DNA from: CAZSXU01 sp964610505
GTDB taxonomy: Bacteria; Arandabacterota; Arandabacteria; JAGLYR01
Direction of reading: 5' to 3'
Length of the DNA stretch: 64,000 nt
NCBI GenBank assembly: GCA_964610505.1
Contig: CAZSXU010000010.1
Coordinates: forward strand, 57,304 to 121,303
How positions within the stretch are numbered: position 1 is the stretch's first letter; every line of letters starts with the position of its first letter. Position numbers and translations under genes: made by a program. Shown here in pieces: positions 33,614 to 42,425 of this stretch. The notes beneath the pieces were generated by a model. That model had not been told where the DNA came from, searched no databases, and saw only the letters and a program-made list of their open reading frames with translations.

Positions 33614-34915
33614 ATGAACGAATCACCGGACGCCGAGCTTTCCGAGCTTGCTCCTCCCCCCCGGCACTACCGCTGGACGGTGCTGGTTGTCATCAGTCTG
33701 GCCATGTTTGGAAACTACTACGTGTACGACACCATCAGCCCGATCGCGGATCTCCTGAAGAGCCAGCTGAATTTCTCGGACAGCAACATCGGAATGCTCA
33801 ACGCCATCTACAGCCTTCCGAACATCATCCTCGTCCTGGTCGGAGGGATCATCATCGACCGCATCGGCGTGAAGCGCGCCACGATGCTGTTCGGCGTGCT
33901 GTGTTTTCTGGGTGCCGCAATCACGGCCATGACGGGAAAGTTTGCCATCATGGCCTCGGGCCGCCTCGTCTTCGGACTGGGGGCCGAATCTCTGATCGTC
34001 GCCGTGACAACGGCCCTGGCGAAGTGGTTCAAGGGAAAAGAACTCTCCTTCGCGTTTGGCGTCAACCTGACGATCGCGCGGCTCGGCTCGTACCTTGCGC
34101 TGAGGTCTCCCACGTGGGCGAAGGCCGCCTTCGAGAACTGGCAGTGGCCTCTTCTCATTTCCGTCGCCGTCGGGACGTTTTGCATTGTCGGCCCCCTGAT
34201 TTACTGGACGATGGAAAACCGAGCGGTCAGGCGATACCAGATGGGAAAGGCCGGTGAAACGGACAAGGTCTCCTTCGGCGAGCTCTTCGGTATGGGCAGA
34301 TCTTACTGGTACGTGGTGCTCCTCTGCGTCACGTTCTACTCGGCCATCTTCCCGTTCCAGACCTTTGCCATCAAGTTCTTCCAGGAAGCACACGGCACCA
34401 CCCGTGAGTACGGCGGTGATCTGTCCGCCATGATTACGCTCTTCGCCATGATTTGCACCCCGCTCTTCGGCTATATGGTCGACCGCGTTGCACGCCGGTC
34501 GCTCTTCATGATGTTCGGCTCTCTCCTGCTCGTTCCGGTCTATCTCATGATGGCCTACACGGACGTTCACTTGAGGATTCCGATGGCGATGATGGGTGTC
34601 GCGTTTTCTCTTGTTCCCGCCGTGATGTGGCCATCCGTCGCATACATCGTCGATGAAAGGAGGCTGGGTACCGCCTTCGGCCTAATGACGATGATTCAGA
34701 ATATCGGACTCGCCGGTTTCAACCTGTTGATTGGACGGGCCAACGACCTGGCGGGCGCGAGCGCGACGAATCCGGGGGGCTACGCTCCCGGGATGTGGAT
34801 CTTCTCGATTTCGGGGTTCCTCGGGTTCTTCTTCGCGTATCTCTTGCGCAGGTCGGAGATGGGTCCCAACGCGCATGGATTGGAGACGATCACCGTCAGA
34901 TCGAATGGGAAGTGA
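33614..34915 (+). CDS. Major facilitator superfamily transporter
   Basis: 433 residues with about 12 TM segments. The MFS loop 2-3 signature appears as GGIIIDRIGVKRATMLFG (about residues 73-90). A second-half counterpart is FGYMVDRVARRSLFMMFG. Several TM helices contain Phe- and Gly-rich faces. The substrate cannot be told from sequence; the layout with a short cytoplasmic N-terminus resembles the ACS/nitrate-like group. The ATG at 33614 has AGGAG seven bases upstream; TATATT near 33457 may be the -10 box of its promoter. It is monocistronic and divergent from the cyclase genes. Confidence 0.88.
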   Translation: MNESPDAELSELAPPPRHYRWTVLVVISLAMFGNYYVYDTISPIADLLKSQLNFSDSNIGMLNAIYSLPNIILVLVGGIIIDRIGVKRATMLFGVLCFLGAAITAMTGKFAIMASGRLVFGLGAESLIVAVTTALAKWFKGKELSFAFGVNLTIARLGSYLALRSPTWAKAAFENWQWPLLISVAVGTFCIVGPLIYWTMENRAVRRYQMGKAGETDKVSFGELFGMGRSYWYVVLLCVTFYSAIFPFQTFAIKFFQEAHGTTREYGGDLSAMITLFAMICTPLFGYMVDRVARRSLFMMFGSLLLVPVYLMMAYTDVHLRIPMAMMGVAFSLVPAVMWPSVAYIVDERRLGTAFGLMTMIQNIGLAGFNLLIGRANDLAGASATNPGGYAPGMWIFSISGFLGFFFAYLLRRSEMGPNAHGLETITVRSNGK

Positions 34916-35022
34916 GGAACACCGGGAGATCCATCCGGTGCCGCCTTCGGGACGGAGTGGAAATGGGAAATCGGAAATGGGGCAAAACGCGAAAGCGAGC
35001 CTTGCGGCCCGCTCACGTTTTC

Positions 35023-35099
35023 TGGCACCCCCGGCGTGACTCGAACACGCGGCACACGGTTTAGGAAACCGTTGCTCTATCCACCTGAGCTACGGGGGC
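35023..35099 (-). tRNA. tRNA-Arg (anticodon CCT)
   Basis: The minus strand folds into a full cloverleaf: acceptor GCCCCCG/CGGGGGT, D arm GCTC..GAGC, anticodon arm ACGGT-TTCCTAA-ACCGT, T arm GCGTG-TTCGAGT-CACGC, and an encoded CCA. The loop gives anticodon CCT, reading AGG. Length 77. Confidence 0.96.
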
Positions 35100-35202
35100 G
35101 CTCTCTCAATCACAGGACCTTCTTCACTGCGGTCTGTCGTCTGTCTTCCTCGATGTCGCGGCATCCCGGAACAACGCCTCCTGGCCGGACCGGCCGGACC
35201 CG

Positions 35203-35736
35203 CTATTCACGGTCATACGTAATCAGCGCATGTACGTCGTAGCCCTGGAGCTGACGTCGCCCGTTCAGAAAAGCCAGATCAATCAGGAATGAGAACCCCG
35301 CCACGACGCCTCCGACCTCTTCGATGAGACGGGCGGCCGCCCGGGCCGTTCCTCCGGTGGCGAGAAGATCGTCGACGATAAAGACGCGTTGACCGGGGGG
35401 AATGGCGTCCGCGTGAACCTCGAGTGCATCCGTGCCATACTCGAGCGTGTATTCCTGGAGACGAGTCTCGGACGGCAGCTTGCCCGGTTTCCGAACCGGG
35501 ATCACTCCGAGACCGAGAGCCTTCGCCACCGCACTCCCGAAAAGGAACCCTCGGGCCTCTACACAGGCAATCGACTCTGCGTTCCGCGCGCGGGCCCGCT
35601 CGGCCATGAGATCCACGGCGCTTCCGAAACCGGCACCGTCCTTGAGCAACGTCGTGATATCACGGAATACAATTCCCTTCTTCGGGAAATCAGGAATCGA
35701 TCGAATCAGCGTCTCCAGGTGGGCGCAATTCCCCAT
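35203..35736 (-). CDS. apt: Adenine phosphoribosyltransferase
   Basis: 177 residues, the usual length. The PRPP-binding loop is VFIVDDLLATGGTARAA (about 120-136). Other family marks are IPDFPKKGIVFRDITTLL near the N-terminus and ARGFLFGSAVA. It makes AMP from adenine and PRPP in purine salvage. It lies two bases downstream of the sigma factor stop, so the two are probably co-transcribed. Adenine deaminase at 59.7 kb would compete for the same base. Confidence 0.95.
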   Translation of the reverse strand: MGNCAHLETLIRSIPDFPKKGIVFRDITTLLKDGAGFGSAVDLMAERARARNAESIACVEARGFLFGSAVAKALGLGVIPVRKPGKLPSETRLQEYTLEYGTDALEVHADAIPPGQRVFIVDDLLATGGTARAAARLIEEVGGVVAGFSFLIDLAFLNGRRQLQGYDVHALITYDRE

Positions 35737-35737
35737 T

Positions 35738-36850
35738 CTACCGTCCTTGGCTCTGGCCGGTTCCTCCCGGCACCGTGTTGTTCCTTTCCGCGACCTCGAT
35801 CAGACGTCTCAGCTTTCCGAGTGCTCGTTTCTCGATTTGCCGGATTCGCTCACGTGAGAGTCCGAAGGCCTTTCCGGTCTCCGCCAAAGATCGCGCCATG
35901 CCGTCCTGGAACCCGTACCGGAGACGAATGACGGCCTCTTCCTTCTCGCTGAGCTTATCGAGAAGCCCTTCCAGGCGCTCGTGTTCCAGCTGGAGTTCAA
36001 TCAGCTCATCGACGGACGGCGCCCCATCCGGCATGATCTCTGAGAGGCGGTTCATGGCGTCGACGGAAGCAAGGGAGTCGAGGGACTTGATACTGGAAAT
36101 GAGGGTCAGGATTTCCTCGACGCGTTCCTCCGACACATCCATTTCGCTCGCAATGTCGGCCGGCTCGGGTTCGCGCGCTAATTTGGCGGTCAATTTCTTC
36201 AGGGTCACCAGATAGCGATTCACCATCTGGATCACGTGGATGGGAATTCGAATCGTTCGGGTCTGTTCCGCGATCGCCCGGGTGATGGACTGCCGTATCC
36301 ACCAGGCCGCGTAGGTGGAGAGGCGATAGCCCCGGTCCGTGCGGAACCGGTCAACGGCTCGAATCAGTCCGATATTGCCCTCTTCCACAAGATCGAGGAA
36401 GGGCAGACCCCGGTTCTGGTAGCGTTTGGCAATGTTGACGACGAGACGCAGGTTGCAGAGGATCAGCTCCTTGCGAGCCTCCAGTTCGCCCGCCTGCACA
36501 CGATCGGCAAGGCTCCATTCCTCGTCCCGGGACAGCAGCGGGAAACGGCCGATCTCATCCAGGTACAGGCGGATCGGGTCGATGATCGCCGCCCGCGTGG
36601 ATTCATCGTCCACGGCCTCGGCCGACTTGCGGCCTCCGGGTTTGGTGTCCCCTCGACTTCGAATCTCAACGCCGGCTTCCGTCAGGCAGTCGAAGAGCAT
36701 GTCCAGCTGGTCCCAGGCAATCTGATGACGCTCGAAGAGGTCGTCGATCTCCTCGTGCGTCACGTAGCCCTGTTCGATCCCTTGCCTGACAAGCCTCTGG
36801 AGGGGCACTGTGGGGAGCTTTTCCCACAGGGCCGCGGTTTCCTCCGACAT
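35738..36850 (-). CDS. rpoD: RpoD-type sigma-70 factor
   Basis: 370 residues. A region 1.1-like N-terminus (LQRLVRQGIEQGYVTHEEID) precedes region 1.2 (DPIRLYLDEIGRFPLLSRDE). Region 2 is NLRLVVNIAKRYQNRGLPFL, then FSTYAAWWIRQSITRAIAEQ-like wording (here LSTYAAWWIRQSITRAIAEQ). Region 3 follows, and region 4 is SLAETGKAFGLSRERIRQIE. The presence of region 1.1 and the compact length suggest the primary sigma factor or a close RpoD/RpoS-type relative. The ATG at 36850 follows GAGGTGG; the long 5' open frame overlaps acylphosphatase and is not coding. Confidence 0.88.
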   Translation of the reverse strand: MSEETAALWEKLPTVPLQRLVRQGIEQGYVTHEEIDDLFERHQIAWDQLDMLFDCLTEAGVEIRSRGDTKPGGRKSAEAVDDESTRAAIIDPIRLYLDEIGRFPLLSRDEEWSLADRVQAGELEARKELILCNLRLVVNIAKRYQNRGLPFLDLVEEGNIGLIRAVDRFRTDRGYRLSTYAAWWIRQSITRAIAEQTRTIRIPIHVIQMVNRYLVTLKKLTAKLAREPEPADIASEMDVSEERVEEILTLISSIKSLDSLASVDAMNRLSEIMPDGAPSVDELIELQLEHERLEGLLDKLSEKEEAVIRLRYGFQDGMARSLAETGKAFGLSRERIRQIEKRALGKLRRLIEVAERNNTVPGGTGQSQGR

Positions 36851-36860
36851 CCTCTCCACC

Positions 36861-37157
36861 TCAATCCACGGACCCGTACCGAACGCCGAATCCCTCGAAA
36901 TCTCCCCTCGCCTTATCCCACAGCGGGGTGGCCCTGTCGACCCGACCGCTTTGAGGTCCCCTGCTGAGGGCCTGAAGAAGATCCTCGAGCGCCCCCCTCG
37001 GGCCTTCCGCCACGACCTCCACGTCTCCATCTCGGAGGTTCCGAGCATATCCCACAAGCCTCCGGACGGTGGCTTCTTCCACTGCGAAGAAGCGGAATCC
37101 AACGCCCTGGACGCGTCCGGAGATTCGTACAACTAGTCTGACTGGATCGTCGCCCAC
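36861..37157 (-). CDS. acyP: Acylphosphatase
   Basis: 98 residues, the full family length. The phosphate loop is SGRVQGVGFRFFA with the catalytic Arg of GVGFR, and the catalytic Asn is in GYARNLRDGDVEV (family GWVRN..DG.VE). It hydrolyses acyl phosphates in the cytoplasm. It ends ten bases before the sigma factor gene and starts 22 bases after the LOG-type gene, within one compact minus-strand run. Confidence 0.92.
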   Translation of the reverse strand: MGDDPVRLVVRISGRVQGVGFRFFAVEEATVRRLVGYARNLRDGDVEVVAEGPRGALEDLLQALSRGPQSGRVDRATPLWDKARGDFEGFGVRYGSVD

Positions 37158-37179
37158 TTAGGGTTCCTACATGATAACA

Positions 37180-37635
37180 CTACGTTACACCAATATGCTC
37201 AAGCACAAGGTTAACAGCGTCGACCGGATCCGACGCCCGCAGGATGGGTGCCTCCAGATCCCACGTATGTAACCCGACCACGGGCCGGCCGCATTGAAGC
37301 CCCAGGGCAATCTCCGACAGGGTACCGTAGGCTCCGTCGATCGCGATCAGACCGTCCGATGCCCGGACGACCAGCGCGTTTCGGGCCTCGCCGAGACCCG
37401 TCGGGATTGCGATCCTGATATAGGGATTCGCACTCGCCCGATCGAGAGTCGGCAGGATTCCTACCGTCATCCCGCCACGCTTCGAGGCTCCACGGGCGGC
37501 GGCTTCCATCACCCCCCCCATGCCTCCACAGACCAGCGTCACGCCCCGTTTTGCCAGCTCCCCACCGACGGCCTCTGCACATCCGGCCACTTCCGGCGTG
37601 CAGTGCCCCCCGCCGATCACGCCGACATACACCAT
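37180..37635 (-). CDS. TIGR00725/LOG-like nucleotide-binding protein
   Basis: 151 residues of Rossmann type. Motifs CGGMGGVMEAAARGA (about 36-50) and the PGGYGTxxE-like segment IDGAYGTLSEIALGL (about 99-113) place it in the TIGR00725 branch related to LOG cytokinin-riboside phosphoribohydrolases and so-called lysine decarboxylases. The catalytic Arg and Glu are in GLGEARNALVV and TLSEI. In this branch the PGG is IDG. The true substrate is unknown; nucleotide 5'-monophosphate hydrolysis is plausible. Confidence 0.8.
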   Translation of the reverse strand: MVYVGVIGGGHCTPEVAGCAEAVGGELAKRGVTLVCGGMGGVMEAAARGASKRGGMTVGILPTLDRASANPYIRIAIPTGLGEARNALVVRASDGLIAIDGAYGTLSEIALGLQCGRPVVGLHTWDLEAPILRASDPVDAVNLVLEHIGVT

Positions 37636-37666
37636 CGAATCGTCCGCTGGAGAAATGGGTGAGTTA

Positions 37667-37744
<78 letters not shown>

Positions 37745-37756
37745 ACCGCTCTCTTC

Positions 37757-37785
37757 AGTGTACACGGTATGCCGGGCAGAAGCAA
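37757..37785 (-). promoter_or_regulatory. Promoter of tRNA-Pro(CGG)
   Basis: On the minus strand TTGCTT and TACACT are separated by 17 bases, with a start near 37750, a few bases before the tRNA. Confidence 0.5.
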
Positions 37786-37810
37786 TGCCTCCCGTACCCA
37801 CGATGCCGCG

Positions 37811-38311
37811 CTAGGAAGACGCAATACCCCAGATGCCGATGACTCCCGCGCAGGCCGCCACCACCACGACCCCGGCAATCAGAATCCCGGCCAGGATCGC
37901 AGGCAAAGCATACCAGAAACGGACGCCAAACACAAACGCCGCAACCGTGCCCGTCCAGGCTCCCGTTACCGGCAGGGGAATGGCGACAAAGGGAATGAGG
38001 CCGAGAGCCTCGTATTTCTCCACGAGCTTCCCCCGCCTGCGTGTCCTGGCGAACAACCACTGGAAGAACCTATCAAAAATGTCCCACCGCCTCAAGACAC
38101 TTGACGCGGGTCCGAGTCCGAGAAGGAGCGGCACGACGGGAATGAAGTTGCCGATCACGGCGAGCACGTAAGCCGTTCCGAGACTCATTCCTCCGCCTTG
38201 CGGGTGGACGGCCCAAGGAATCGCCCCCCGCAGCTCGGACACCGGGAGCATCGCGATCAGAATCACGCTGAGTTCTCTGGGTAATCCCTCAAACCAGTGG
38301 GCGATGTTCAT
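37811..38311 (-). CDS. Small multidrug export family membrane protein (PF06695 type)
   Basis: 166 residues with about five hydrophobic segments. The N-terminus LSVILIAMLPVSELRGAIPW carries the conserved P.sELRg..P motif, and a later IPFVAIPLPVTGAWTGTVAA carries the second conserved loop. These mark the putative small multidrug export family, distantly related to DedA-type proteins; the export function is not established. It is encoded 21 bases upstream on the plus-coordinate side of surE's stop, in the same direction, so it follows surE in the transcript. Confidence 0.8.
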   Translation of the reverse strand: MNIAHWFEGLPRELSVILIAMLPVSELRGAIPWAVHPQGGGMSLGTAYVLAVIGNFIPVVPLLLGLGPASSVLRRWDIFDRFFQWLFARTRRRGKLVEKYEALGLIPFVAIPLPVTGAWTGTVAAFVFGVRFWYALPAILAGILIAGVVVVAACAGVIGIWGIASS

Positions 38312-38332
38312 GAACGCCTTCGCTCCCCCCCG

Positions 38333-39112
38333 CTACAGAGCCCGATCCGTCTCCCGCAGGGCCAGCCTCCATCCCTCGAACAGCTCCAGCCGGTCATGAT
38401 CCGTCATGTCCAACCGCAGGGGCGTCACCGTGATCCATCCCTCCTCAATCGCCCTGCAGTCGGTATCCTCCGATCTCTCACAGACCGGCCGGCCGTCACC
38501 GATCCAGAACCGTTTCCCCCGGGGCCCGTCAGGATGCTCATTGATCATGTCTTGATACGTTCGGCGCCCCAGGCGTGTGACTTTAACACCCCGAATGCGG
38601 CCTCGAGGAATGTTGGGCACATTAACGTTCAGCATGCATCCTCTCGGCAGACCCCCGCTCAGGATTCGTCTCGCCAGCGTTGAGGCGAACGCGGCCGCCG
38701 CCTCGAAATCCGTACCCTTCCGATCCGCAAGCGATATCGCAAACGAGGGGATTCCAAGAATCGTCGCCTCCATCGCGGCGCCCACGGTTCCCGAGTAGTT
38801 CACATCGTCCCCGAGGTTGGGCCCGTGGTTGATTCCCGAAACCACAATGTCCGGTGGCTTGTCCATCAGCCGGCGGACGGCAAGAAGGACGCCGTCCGCG
38901 GGCGTGCCGTCTATGGTCATCCGCCGCCCGTCCAGTCGGTCCACCTGAATCGGCGATCGGAGCGTCAAGGAATGGCTCGTGGCAGATCGCTCGCGATTCG
39001 GAGCGGTGATCCACACATCTCCCAGCGCCTTCAGGGAACCGGCCAGACACTCCAGACCCTTGGCCTGGATGCCGTCGTCGTTGGTCAACAGAAGAATCGG
39101 ATGTCCGGACAC
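38333..39112 (-). CDS. surE: 5'/3'-nucleotidase SurE
   Basis: 259 residues. The metal-binding N-terminus LLLTNDDGIQAKG (two Asp), Ser in APNRERSATSHSLT and Asn in SGINHGPNLGDDVNYSGTVG are the full SurE active site. It is a survival-type nucleotidase that removes phosphate from nucleoside monophosphates and short polyphosphate. A GTG start at 39112 follows GAGGGGGCGG. It lies 14 bases after the glycosyltransferase gene. Confidence 0.95.
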   Translation of the reverse strand: MSGHPILLLTNDDGIQAKGLECLAGSLKALGDVWITAPNRERSATSHSLTLRSPIQVDRLDGRRMTIDGTPADGVLLAVRRLMDKPPDIVVSGINHGPNLGDDVNYSGTVGAAMEATILGIPSFAISLADRKGTDFEAAAAFASTLARRILSGGLPRGCMLNVNVPNIPRGRIRGVKVTRLGRRTYQDMINEHPDGPRGKRFWIGDGRPVCERSEDTDCRAIEEGWITVTPLRLDMTDHDRLELFEGWRLALRETDRAL

Positions 39113-39125
39113 AATCGCCGCCCCC

Positions 39126-39824
39126 TCAAGATCGATCTCCCACCCCGTCGTCCCGCCTGCTGGAAAGAGACCCGATCACCAGCCGAATAAAGCGGAGGGT
39201 ATCGGTCCAGGGACGAATCTTGCTTGTCTCCAGTCCGTAGACGGAGGGGATGGCCACGCTTTGTATCGTGAACCCCCTCCGGCCAGCCTGAATCAGCATC
39301 TCCGATTCCGTGTCGTACCGGCTCGTGCGCAGATTCATTTCGCTGAGCGCTCGAGTGCGAATCAAGCGAAAGCCGCACTGGGAATCCTCGATTCGCTGAC
39401 CCGCCAGAACCGAAACAAAGTACGACGTGGTTCGGTTCGTGAGGCGCCGAAGCCACGGCATGCGTCCCACGTGTCCCATGCGGGACCCGATCACCAGGTC
39501 CGCGCCCGAGTTCTCCGCCTCCTCCACGAGGCGTCCGACGAGACCAGGGTCGTGTTGTCCATCGGCGTCCAGCGTGACAACCGCGTCGAAGCCCCCGGCT
39601 ATGGCCTCGGCAAATCCGCTCTTCAACGCCTCCCCTTTCCCCCTATTCTCGGTATGGCAAATACAACGAACGGCGGAGAGGGCGTCGGGCGAGCAGGAAC
39701 CGTCTGTCGAACCATCGTCCACGACGACGACGTTTTCAGCCCCCACCACCTCGACCGCCTGTCGAACGACGTCGCCAAGGGCCGGCCCCGCGTTGTACGC
39801 GGGAATCACGAGCGCCACCCTCAT
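39126..39824 (-). CDS. Family 2 glycosyltransferase (dolichyl/polyprenyl-phosphate sugar transferase type)
   Basis: 232 residues with a GT-A fold and no TM domain. Motifs: VVVVDDGSTDGS (nucleotide sugar), NRGKGEALKSG, TLDADGQHDP (DxD-type metal site) and DSQCGFRLI. These match the DPM1/DPG-synthase-like subgroup, which moves a sugar to a polyprenyl phosphate or similar acceptor. It overlaps the acyltransferase start region by four bases, so lipid modification of envelope glycans is a reasonable setting, but the acceptor is unknown. Confidence 0.85.
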   Translation of the reverse strand: MRVALVIPAYNAGPALGDVVRQAVEVVGAENVVVVDDGSTDGSCSPDALSAVRCICHTENRGKGEALKSGFAEAIAGGFDAVVTLDADGQHDPGLVGRLVEEAENSGADLVIGSRMGHVGRMPWLRRLTNRTTSYFVSVLAGQRIEDSQCGFRLIRTRALSEMNLRTSRYDTESEMLIQAGRRGFTIQSVAIPSVYGLETSKIRPWTDTLRFIRLVIGSLSSRRDDGVGDRS

Positions 39825-40720
39825 GACCGCCCCCCTGCATCCGGAATCCTGTCGGGCCAGATCGGGTTAAACGCGAACCACTGGGTCAGATTCTCCCGGA
39901 TGTAGCGCTCAAGAATTCCAAGACAACGTTCCAGCGCACCGCGAACGTCGTCGGGCCTGGGTTCAATCGCTTCATCCAACCGCACGCGATAGCCGCCGGC
40001 GGGATTCTTGAGTACGACCCCGGGCAGGATCCGTCCTCCCGTTTCCGCTGCGAGTTTCACATACGCGAAAGGAACCCGGGTTCGGCGCCCGAAGAAAACG
40101 GCCTCCGTTCCTCGTCCGGCGGCATCCCAATCGCCGAGAATCGCAACGCACTCTCCCTGTTTCAGAAGCTCCGCCAGCGTCGCGATTTCCTCCCAGGTCT
40201 CTAGGACGCGAACTCGCCAGGCCCACCGACGGCGACGGAAGAAGTCCGTCACGGCGGCCGCGGGATGGTTCTTTGCAACCGCGGAGATCGGATACCCAAG
40301 CGTCGACAGGTAGGCGCCCCCGACCTCCCAGCCCCCGATATGGCCGGTGAGGAGAATGGTACCCACGCCGGAGCGGAACGCCCCCTCCAACCGCTCCAAC
40401 CCCTCTGCCGATACCTTCTGACTCAAGACTCGAGCGCTCAGAGAGGGTAACTTCAGGAAATCTACGATGGCTCGTCCGAAGTTCCGAAAGATCGTCCGGG
40501 CGAGCCGCCGACGTTCGTCGAGTGTCACCTGCTCCCCGCACACCACCTCAAGATTCGACAGCAGCGCACGGCGAGGCCGTGGACGGGCGAGAAAATGAAC
40601 GTCGGCCAGGACGTCCGCCAGCCCGTAAGAAACGCGGAGCGGCAGATTCTGGGAAAGAAAAGACCCCAGCCGGTACAGCCAGAGAGCAAAGAACCCCGAA
40701 ATCGATGTTTTCCGTATCAC
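39821..40720 (-). CDS. LpxL/HtrB-type lysophospholipid acyltransferase
   Basis: About 299 residues. An N-terminal hydrophobic anchor is followed by the acyltransferase site HIGGWE (HxxxxE), with NLEVVC and the FFGRRTRVPFAY segment typical of lipid A late acyltransferases. It probably adds secondary acyl chains to lipid A, which agrees with LptE in this genome. The start is uncertain: GTG 40720 is chosen because the frame upstream runs into a tRNA gene, but no strong ribosome site is visible. It precedes a glycosyltransferase and surE in the transcript. Confidence 0.85.
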   Translation of the reverse strand: MIRKTSISGFFALWLYRLGSFLSQNLPLRVSYGLADVLADVHFLARPRPRRALLSNLEVVCGEQVTLDERRRLARTIFRNFGRAIVDFLKLPSLSARVLSQKVSAEGLERLEGAFRSGVGTILLTGHIGGWEVGGAYLSTLGYPISAVAKNHPAAAVTDFFRRRRWAWRVRVLETWEEIATLAELLKQGECVAILGDWDAAGRGTEAVFFGRRTRVPFAYVKLAAETGGRILPGVVLKNPAGGYRVRLDEAIEPRPDDVRGALERCLGILERYIRENLTQWFAFNPIWPDRIPDAGGRS

Positions 40721-40765
40721 GCCGAGCGGCCCGTAACCAGCCGGGGGAAGCAAAACAAAAAAAGT

Positions 40766-40842
40766 TGGTCGGGGCGACTGGATTCGAACCAGCGACCACC
40801 GGCCCCCCATGCCGGTGCGCTACCGGACTGCGCCACGCCCCG
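40766..40842 (-). tRNA. tRNA-Pro (anticodon GGG)
   Basis: Minus-strand cloverleaf: acceptor CGGGGCG/CGCCCCG, D arm GCGC..GCGC, anticodon arm CCGGC-ATGGGGG-GCCGG, T arm GCTGG-TTCGAAT-CCAGT, encoded CCA. Anticodon GGG reads CCC/CCU. Length 77. Confidence 0.96.
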
Positions 40843-40880
40843 ACCAGATGATCTCCCCACCTCCACCCCACACGCAAAGG

Positions 40881-40909
40881 AACCTAGCAGAAACATCTCA
40901 CGGCCGCAA
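40881..40909 (-). promoter_or_regulatory. Promoter of tRNA-Pro(GGG)
   Basis: On the minus strand TTGCGG and TAGGTT are separated by 17 bases, about 40 bases before the tRNA. Confidence 0.45.
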
Positions 40910-41032
40910 GAGGAAAAGGGGTGCCAATGGACACTGTATCCTGCACATGGGACCTTGCTGTGTTGCGTCTTCGGTCTCGGCATTCGAGACCATTCCGCTG
41001 TTGTCGCCTGGGTGATTCACGAATCATCCAGG

Positions 41033-41392
41033 CTACGGTTCCAGCAATCCCATCACTTCCTCGAGTTCATCTCGAATGTCGAGAAGAAGGGCCCGGCGGT
41101 CCACCTCCTGCAGGGCCGTCCGCTCGGTCGAACCCTGCGGTTTCCTCTCTGCGGCCAGGCGCCGCCGCGCCCCCTCGATGGTCAGGCCTTGTTCGTGCAA
41201 TAGGTGTTTGATCATCGTGACCAGCTCAATGTCCTTCTTGCTGTACATGCGGTTGCCAGCCCGATTGCGGTTGGGGCGCAGGACTCCGAATTCCTTCTCC
41301 CAGTACCGCAGCACGTGAGGTTTCAGTTTCAGAAGAGCGGCCACTTCGGTGATGCTATAGTATAGCTTCTGCGTGTTCCCCAACTTGACCAT
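41033..41392 (-). CDS. MerR-family transcriptional regulator
   Basis: 119 residues. The N-terminal winged helix-turn-helix is LYYSITEVAALLKLKPHVLR then YWEKEFGVLRPNRNRAGNR, which matches the MerR pattern (S...vA....v....lRyWe.....l.P.R...g.R.Y). A coiled-coil dimerisation region follows and ends the protein; there is no effector domain. Such short MerR proteins with YWEKEF are frequent near housekeeping genes in many phyla. The ATG at 41392 has GGGGGAGG upstream. Gene order suggests it may be expressed with gpsA and plsY. Confidence 0.88.
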   Translation of the reverse strand: MVKLGNTQKLYYSITEVAALLKLKPHVLRYWEKEFGVLRPNRNRAGNRMYSKKDIELVTMIKHLLHEQGLTIEGARRRLAAERKPQGSTERTALQEVDRRALLLDIRDELEEVMGLLEP

Positions 41393-41420
41393 AGACCTCC
41401 CCCGATCCAATGGCCCTCGG

Positions 41421-42425
41421 CTAGAATTCGTCCTTGGGATCTCTCGTCATCAGCTCCTTGATCGCCTTCTTCGGTGACTTGTTCTCAAACAACACCCGAT
41501 GCACCTGCTCCGTGATGGGCATTTCCACCTGCATTCGTCTCGCGAGGTCCATTGTGCTGACGGCGGTTTCCACCCCTTCGGCCACCATGACCATTTGGGC
41601 GAGGACTTCGCTCAATGACTTGCCGCGCCCGATCTCCTCGCCGACGTGCCGATTCCTGGAATGGGGACTGATGCAGGTGGTGATGAGATCTCCCATCCCC
41701 GTGAGTCCGGCAAAGGTCTCTCGTCGCGCCCCCATCGCCGTCCCGAGTCGTGAGATCTCGGCCAACCCTCGCGTCAGGAGGGCCCCCTTTGTGTTGGCTC
41801 CATACCCCAACCCATCGCAGATGCCGGCGGCGATGGCGATCACGTTCTTGAGAGACACCCCCAGCTCCACTCCCACGAGGTCCTCGTTGGTGTACACCCG
41901 GAAAAAGCGTGTTCGAAATCGATCCTGAATGCCACGAGCCACGTCCGCAGAGACGGAAGACGCCACCACGGTGGTCGGGATCCCACGAACAACCTCGTTG
42001 GCGAGCGAAGGGCCCAAGAGCACGCCCAACTTAAGATTGCGGCCCGGCAGAGACATCTCCTCCTCCAGGACTTCCGACATCCTGACCAGTGTCCCTTTCT
42101 CGATCCCCTTCACCACGGACGTGAGAACGGCATTCCCGGGGACGTGCGGCGCCGCCCGGCGGGCGACGGATCTCAGGACCTGAGACGGCACGGCGAACAC
42201 CACAAAATCCGCGCCCTCCAGCGCTTCCTCAATTCGATTGGAGACCAGGATCGAATGCGGCCAGGCAATCCCCGGCAGGAAGGTTTTATTCTCGTGTGAC
42301 TTCGAGATCTGCGCCGCGAGACGCGCGTCGTATTCCCAGAACCGAACCGAGTCACCCTTGGCCGCCAGAAGTAGCCCGAGCGTTGAACCCCAGCTTCCCG
42401 CTCCCAACACAGCCGTTATGCTCAC
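41421..42425 (-). CDS. gpsA: NAD(P)-dependent glycerol-3-phosphate dehydrogenase
   Basis: 334 residues. Dinucleotide motif VLGAGSWGSTLGLLLA (about 6-21), SVVKGIE, LLGPSLANEV, and the catalytic Lys region GVSLKNVIAIAAGICDGLGYG, TRGLAEISRLG and TFAGLTGMGDLITTC. It reduces dihydroxyacetone phosphate to sn-glycerol 3-phosphate for phospholipid synthesis. The GTG at 42425 overlaps the plsY stop by four bases and has AAGGAGT seven bases upstream; the gpsA-plsY pairing joins the precursor to its first acylation. Confidence 0.96.
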   Translation of the reverse strand: MSITAVLGAGSWGSTLGLLLAAKGDSVRFWEYDARLAAQISKSHENKTFLPGIAWPHSILVSNRIEEALEGADFVVFAVPSQVLRSVARRAAPHVPGNAVLTSVVKGIEKGTLVRMSEVLEEEMSLPGRNLKLGVLLGPSLANEVVRGIPTTVVASSVSADVARGIQDRFRTRFFRVYTNEDLVGVELGVSLKNVIAIAAGICDGLGYGANTKGALLTRGLAEISRLGTAMGARRETFAGLTGMGDLITTCISPHSRNRHVGEEIGRGKSLSEVLAQMVMVAEGVETAVSTMDLARRMQVEMPITEQVHRVLFENKSPKKAIKELMTRDPKDEF